Positions 62,007-64,000 of a stretch of 64,000 nucleotides of DNA are shown piece by piece (positions within the stretch are counted from its first letter, which is position 1; every line of letters begins with the position of its first letter). The position numbers and the translations under genes were made by a program. Origin of the DNA: Murimonas intestini. Lineage in GTDB: Bacteria > Bacillota > Clostridia > Lachnospirales > Lachnospiraceae. The stretch lies in assembly GCA_003148945.1 (NCBI GenBank), contig QGGY01000003.1:1-64000 (forward strand). Reading direction: 5' to 3'. The notes under the pieces are model-generated. The model ran no database searches, was not told where the DNA came from, and saw only the letters and a program-made list of their open reading frames with translations.

Positions 62007-63800
62007 ATGGCAGAGTCAATGAAGGGACTGAAGCGGTCCCACAGATGTACAGAAGTGACAAGGGAAGATATAGGTTCTGAAGTCACCCTGATGGGGTGGG
62101 TACAGAAAAGAAGGAATTTAGGAAGCCTTATTTTTGTGGACCTGCGTGACCGCTCAGGCCTGATGCAGATCGTATTTGATGAGAATGATATCGGGACAGA
62201 GGGCTTTGAAAAAGCCGGAAAGCTGAGAAGTGAATTTGTGATCGCGGTGACTGGACGTGTAGAGAAGCGTTCAGGCGCTGTAAATGAGAATCTGAAGACG
62301 GGTGAGATGGAGATAAGGGCATTGGGGCTGCGCATCCTGTCTGAATCTGAGACACCTCCGTTCCCCATCGAGGAGGGCATCCAGACAAAGGATGAGCTCC
62401 GCCTGAAATACCGTTATCTGGACCTGCGCCGTCCGAACCTGCAGAGGAATCTTATGCTGCGCAGCAAGGTGGCGACAGCTGTACGTAAATTCCTGGACGG
62501 GGAAGGATTTCTGGAGATCGAGACGCCTATGCTGATCAAGAGCACTCCTGAAGGCGCCAGGGACTATCTGGTGCCCAGCCGTGTTCATCCGGGCAGCTTC
62601 TACGCCCTGCCTCAGTCCCCGCAGCTCTTCAAGCAGCTGCTGATGTGTTCCGGGTATGACCGCTACTTCCAGCTGGCAAAATGCTTCAGGGATGAGGATC
62701 TGCGCGCCGACAGGCAGCCTGAATTCACCCAGATCGATATGGAGCTTTCTTTTGTGGATATAGATGACGTTATCGATGTAAATGAAAGGCTTCTTGCACA
62801 TATCTTTAAAGAAGCCATCGGAGTGGACGTGCCGCTCCCGATCCCCAGGATGACATGGCTGGAGGCCATGGACAGATACGGCTCAGACAAGCCTGACACG
62901 CGTTTTGGCATGGAGCTTAAGGATGTGTCACATGTAGTGGAAAACTGCGGATTTGGCGTATTCACGGGAGCGCTTAAGGGCGGCGGCAGTGTCCGGGGTA
63001 TCAATGCAAAGGGCCAGGGCAGCATGCCAAGGAAAAAAATAGACAGCCTTGTGGAATTTGCAAAAGGCTACGGTGCAAAAGGACTGGCATATATGGCGAT
63101 CAATGAGGACGGTTCCTGCAAATCCTCTTTTGCCAAGTTCATGACAGAGGAAGAACTGAAAGCTCTGACAGCTGCCATGGAAGGGGAGCCGGGCGACCTG
63201 CTTCTCTTTGCAGCTGACAAGAATAAAGTAGTATGGGATGTGCTGGGCAGCCTTCGTCTGGAGATCGCTAAGAACCTGGGGCTTCTTCACAAGAACGAAT
63301 ATAAATTCCTATGGGTCACAGAATTCCCTCTGCTGGAGTGGTCAGAGGACCAGAACCGCTTTGTGGCAATGCACCATCCGTTTACAATGCCCATGGAAGA
63401 GGACCTGGACAAGATCGACACTGACCCGGGCGCAGTCAGGGCTAAGGCGTATGACATCGTCCTGAATGGTACAGAGATAGGCGGAGGAAGCGTCAGGATA
63501 TTCCAGAATGATGTTCAGGCTAAGATGTTTGAAGTGCTGGGCTTCACAAAAGAACAGGCCGAGGACCGCTTCGGATTTCTGCTGAATGCTTTCAAGTACG
63601 GAGTTCCGCCCCACGCAGGACTGGCCTATGGCCTGGACCGCCTTATCATGCTGATGGCAGAAGAAGACAGCATCAGAGAGGTGATCGCATTCCCGAAGGT
63701 AAAGGATGCTTCCTGCCTTATGACAGAAGCTCCGGGACTGGTGGATCAGGATCAGCTGGATGAGCTGGGGCTTCAGATCAAGGCGGAAGAGGAAGCTTAG
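62007..63800 (+). CDS. aspS: Aspartyl-tRNA synthetase (bacterial type)
   Basis: A 597-residue class II synthetase of the long bacterial form. It has an OB-fold anticodon domain at the N-terminus (LMGWVQKRRNLGSLIFVDLRDRSG), the core motifs KCFRDEDLRADRQPEFTQID near 230, the GAD insertion domain (about 290-410), and GLAYGLDRLIMLM (motif 3) near 545. It follows hisS by 25 bases with AGAGGAG. hisS-aspS pairing is common in Firmicutes. Two hairpins follow the stop. Confidence 0.96.
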   Translation: MAESMKGLKRSHRCTEVTREDIGSEVTLMGWVQKRRNLGSLIFVDLRDRSGLMQIVFDENDIGTEGFEKAGKLRSEFVIAVTGRVEKRSGAVNENLKTGEMEIRALGLRILSESETPPFPIEEGIQTKDELRLKYRYLDLRRPNLQRNLMLRSKVATAVRKFLDGEGFLEIETPMLIKSTPEGARDYLVPSRVHPGSFYALPQSPQLFKQLLMCSGYDRYFQLAKCFRDEDLRADRQPEFTQIDMELSFVDIDDVIDVNERLLAHIFKEAIGVDVPLPIPRMTWLEAMDRYGSDKPDTRFGMELKDVSHVVENCGFGVFTGALKGGGSVRGINAKGQGSMPRKKIDSLVEFAKGYGAKGLAYMAINEDGSCKSSFAKFMTEEELKALTAAMEGEPGDLLLFAADKNKVVWDVLGSLRLEIAKNLGLLHKNEYKFLWVTEFPLLEWSEDQNRFVAMHHPFTMPMEEDLDKIDTDPGAVRAKAYDIVLNGTEIGGGSVRIFQNDVQAKMFEVLGFTKEQAEDRFGFLLNAFKYGVPPHAGLAYGLDRLIMLMAEEDSIREVIAFPKVKDASCLMTEAPGLVDQDQLDELGLQIKAEEEA

Positions 63801-63810
63801 AGAAAAAATT

Positions 63811-63838
63811 AAAAGCCTTAATCAGGGAAGGCTTTTAA
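63811..63838 (+). terminator. Terminator of the rel-aspS operon
   Basis: TAAAAGCCTT pairs with AAGGCTTTTA around an 8-base loop, ten bases after the aspS stop. Confidence 0.75.
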
Positions 63839-63854
63839 AGAGATCGAAATAATA

Positions 63855-63882
63855 AAAGAGGAGCGAGTAATCGCTCCTCTTT
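63855..63882 (+). terminator. Second hairpin after aspS
   Basis: AAAGAGGAGCGA and TCGCTCCTCTTT form a perfect 12-base stem with a GTAA loop. The T-run is short, so it could be a backup terminator or a leader structure for the next gene. Confidence 0.55.
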
Positions 63883-63922
63883 GGTAAACATTATTTCTAG
63901 AAATATAATGAGGAGGGGAAGG

Positions 63923-64000
63923 ATGGAGTTAAAAAGTATTCGTCATAAGAGGGCACTACATGCAGCAGAAAATAAAATTGAATGTTCTAAATTGGCTAAT
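63923..64000 (+). CDS. Unidentified gene, N-terminal 26 residues only
   Basis: ATG follows AGGAGGGG by four bases and opens a frame starting MELKSIRHKR that runs off the window. Upstream, TTGGTA-17-TATAAT (63881-63909) has ideal spacing but would start transcription too close to the ribosome site. The product cannot be named. Confidence 0.5.
   Translation, partial: MELKSIRHKRALHAAENKIECSKLAN

Overview
The window looks like a chromosomal segment of a Gram-positive Clostridia bacterium, most likely a Lachnospiraceae member of acetogenic type. The pointers are: the end of formate--THF ligase beside a formate/nitrite channel; a corrinoid/tetrahydrofolate methyltransferase cluster with a RACo-type activator; a long-form GalT of the Firmicutes type; a DarA-type c-di-AMP receptor; HemZ; and strong AGGAGG ribosome sites. 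Species cannot be fixed from this sequence alone.

Layout. (1) 1-6.1 kb: fhs end, formate channel, darA on the minus strand, then a wHTH regulator followed by galK, galT and an acylphosphatase. (2) 6.1-16.9 kb: a methyl-transfer island bracketed by two oppositely oriented tRNA-Leu genes. It holds a LysR regulator with an inverted-repeat promoter element upstream, two transporters (MFS/GPH-like and SLC13-like), a URO-D-type methyltransferase, two corrinoid proteins, a methyl-THF methyltransferase, a DUF1638 protein and a corrinoid activator. The likely role is demethylation of an imported methylated (for example methoxylated) compound, with the methyl group passed to tetrahydrofolate. (3) 17-28.5 kb: a candidate small RNA, a divergent XRE regulator and the conserved half of an exopolysaccharide locus: PglF/CapD-like dehydratase, PHP phosphatase, two fused Wzz/tyrosine kinases, Ig-like secreted proteins, a VanZ-LCP fusion, a sortase-B-like protein lacking both catalytic His and Cys, and a secreted protein. 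(4) 28.7-50.3 kb: the variable glycan half. It starts with PglE/PglC/PglD-like genes (a probable diacetylbacillosamine-type initiation) and then becomes strongly AT-rich: eleven glycosyltransferases, an EpsG-like polymerase, a flippase, a pyruvyltransferase, a frameshifted acyltransferase and several decayed genes. (5) 50.6-54.9 kb: a frameshifted HTH gene, hipBA, a DUF1186/SEC-C protein and a VanZ protein. (6) 55-64 kb: the conserved housekeeping run apt, rel, MBL hydrolase, hemZ, HD-GYP protein, hisS, aspS.

The parts most worth a second look are the catalytically stripped sortase in the polysaccharide operon, the inverted-repeat-flanked promoter upstream of the LysR gene, a three-copy structured intergenic repeat, and the two-corrinoid methyltransferase cluster. 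No CRISPR array, intact insertion sequence, phage or replication origin was seen.
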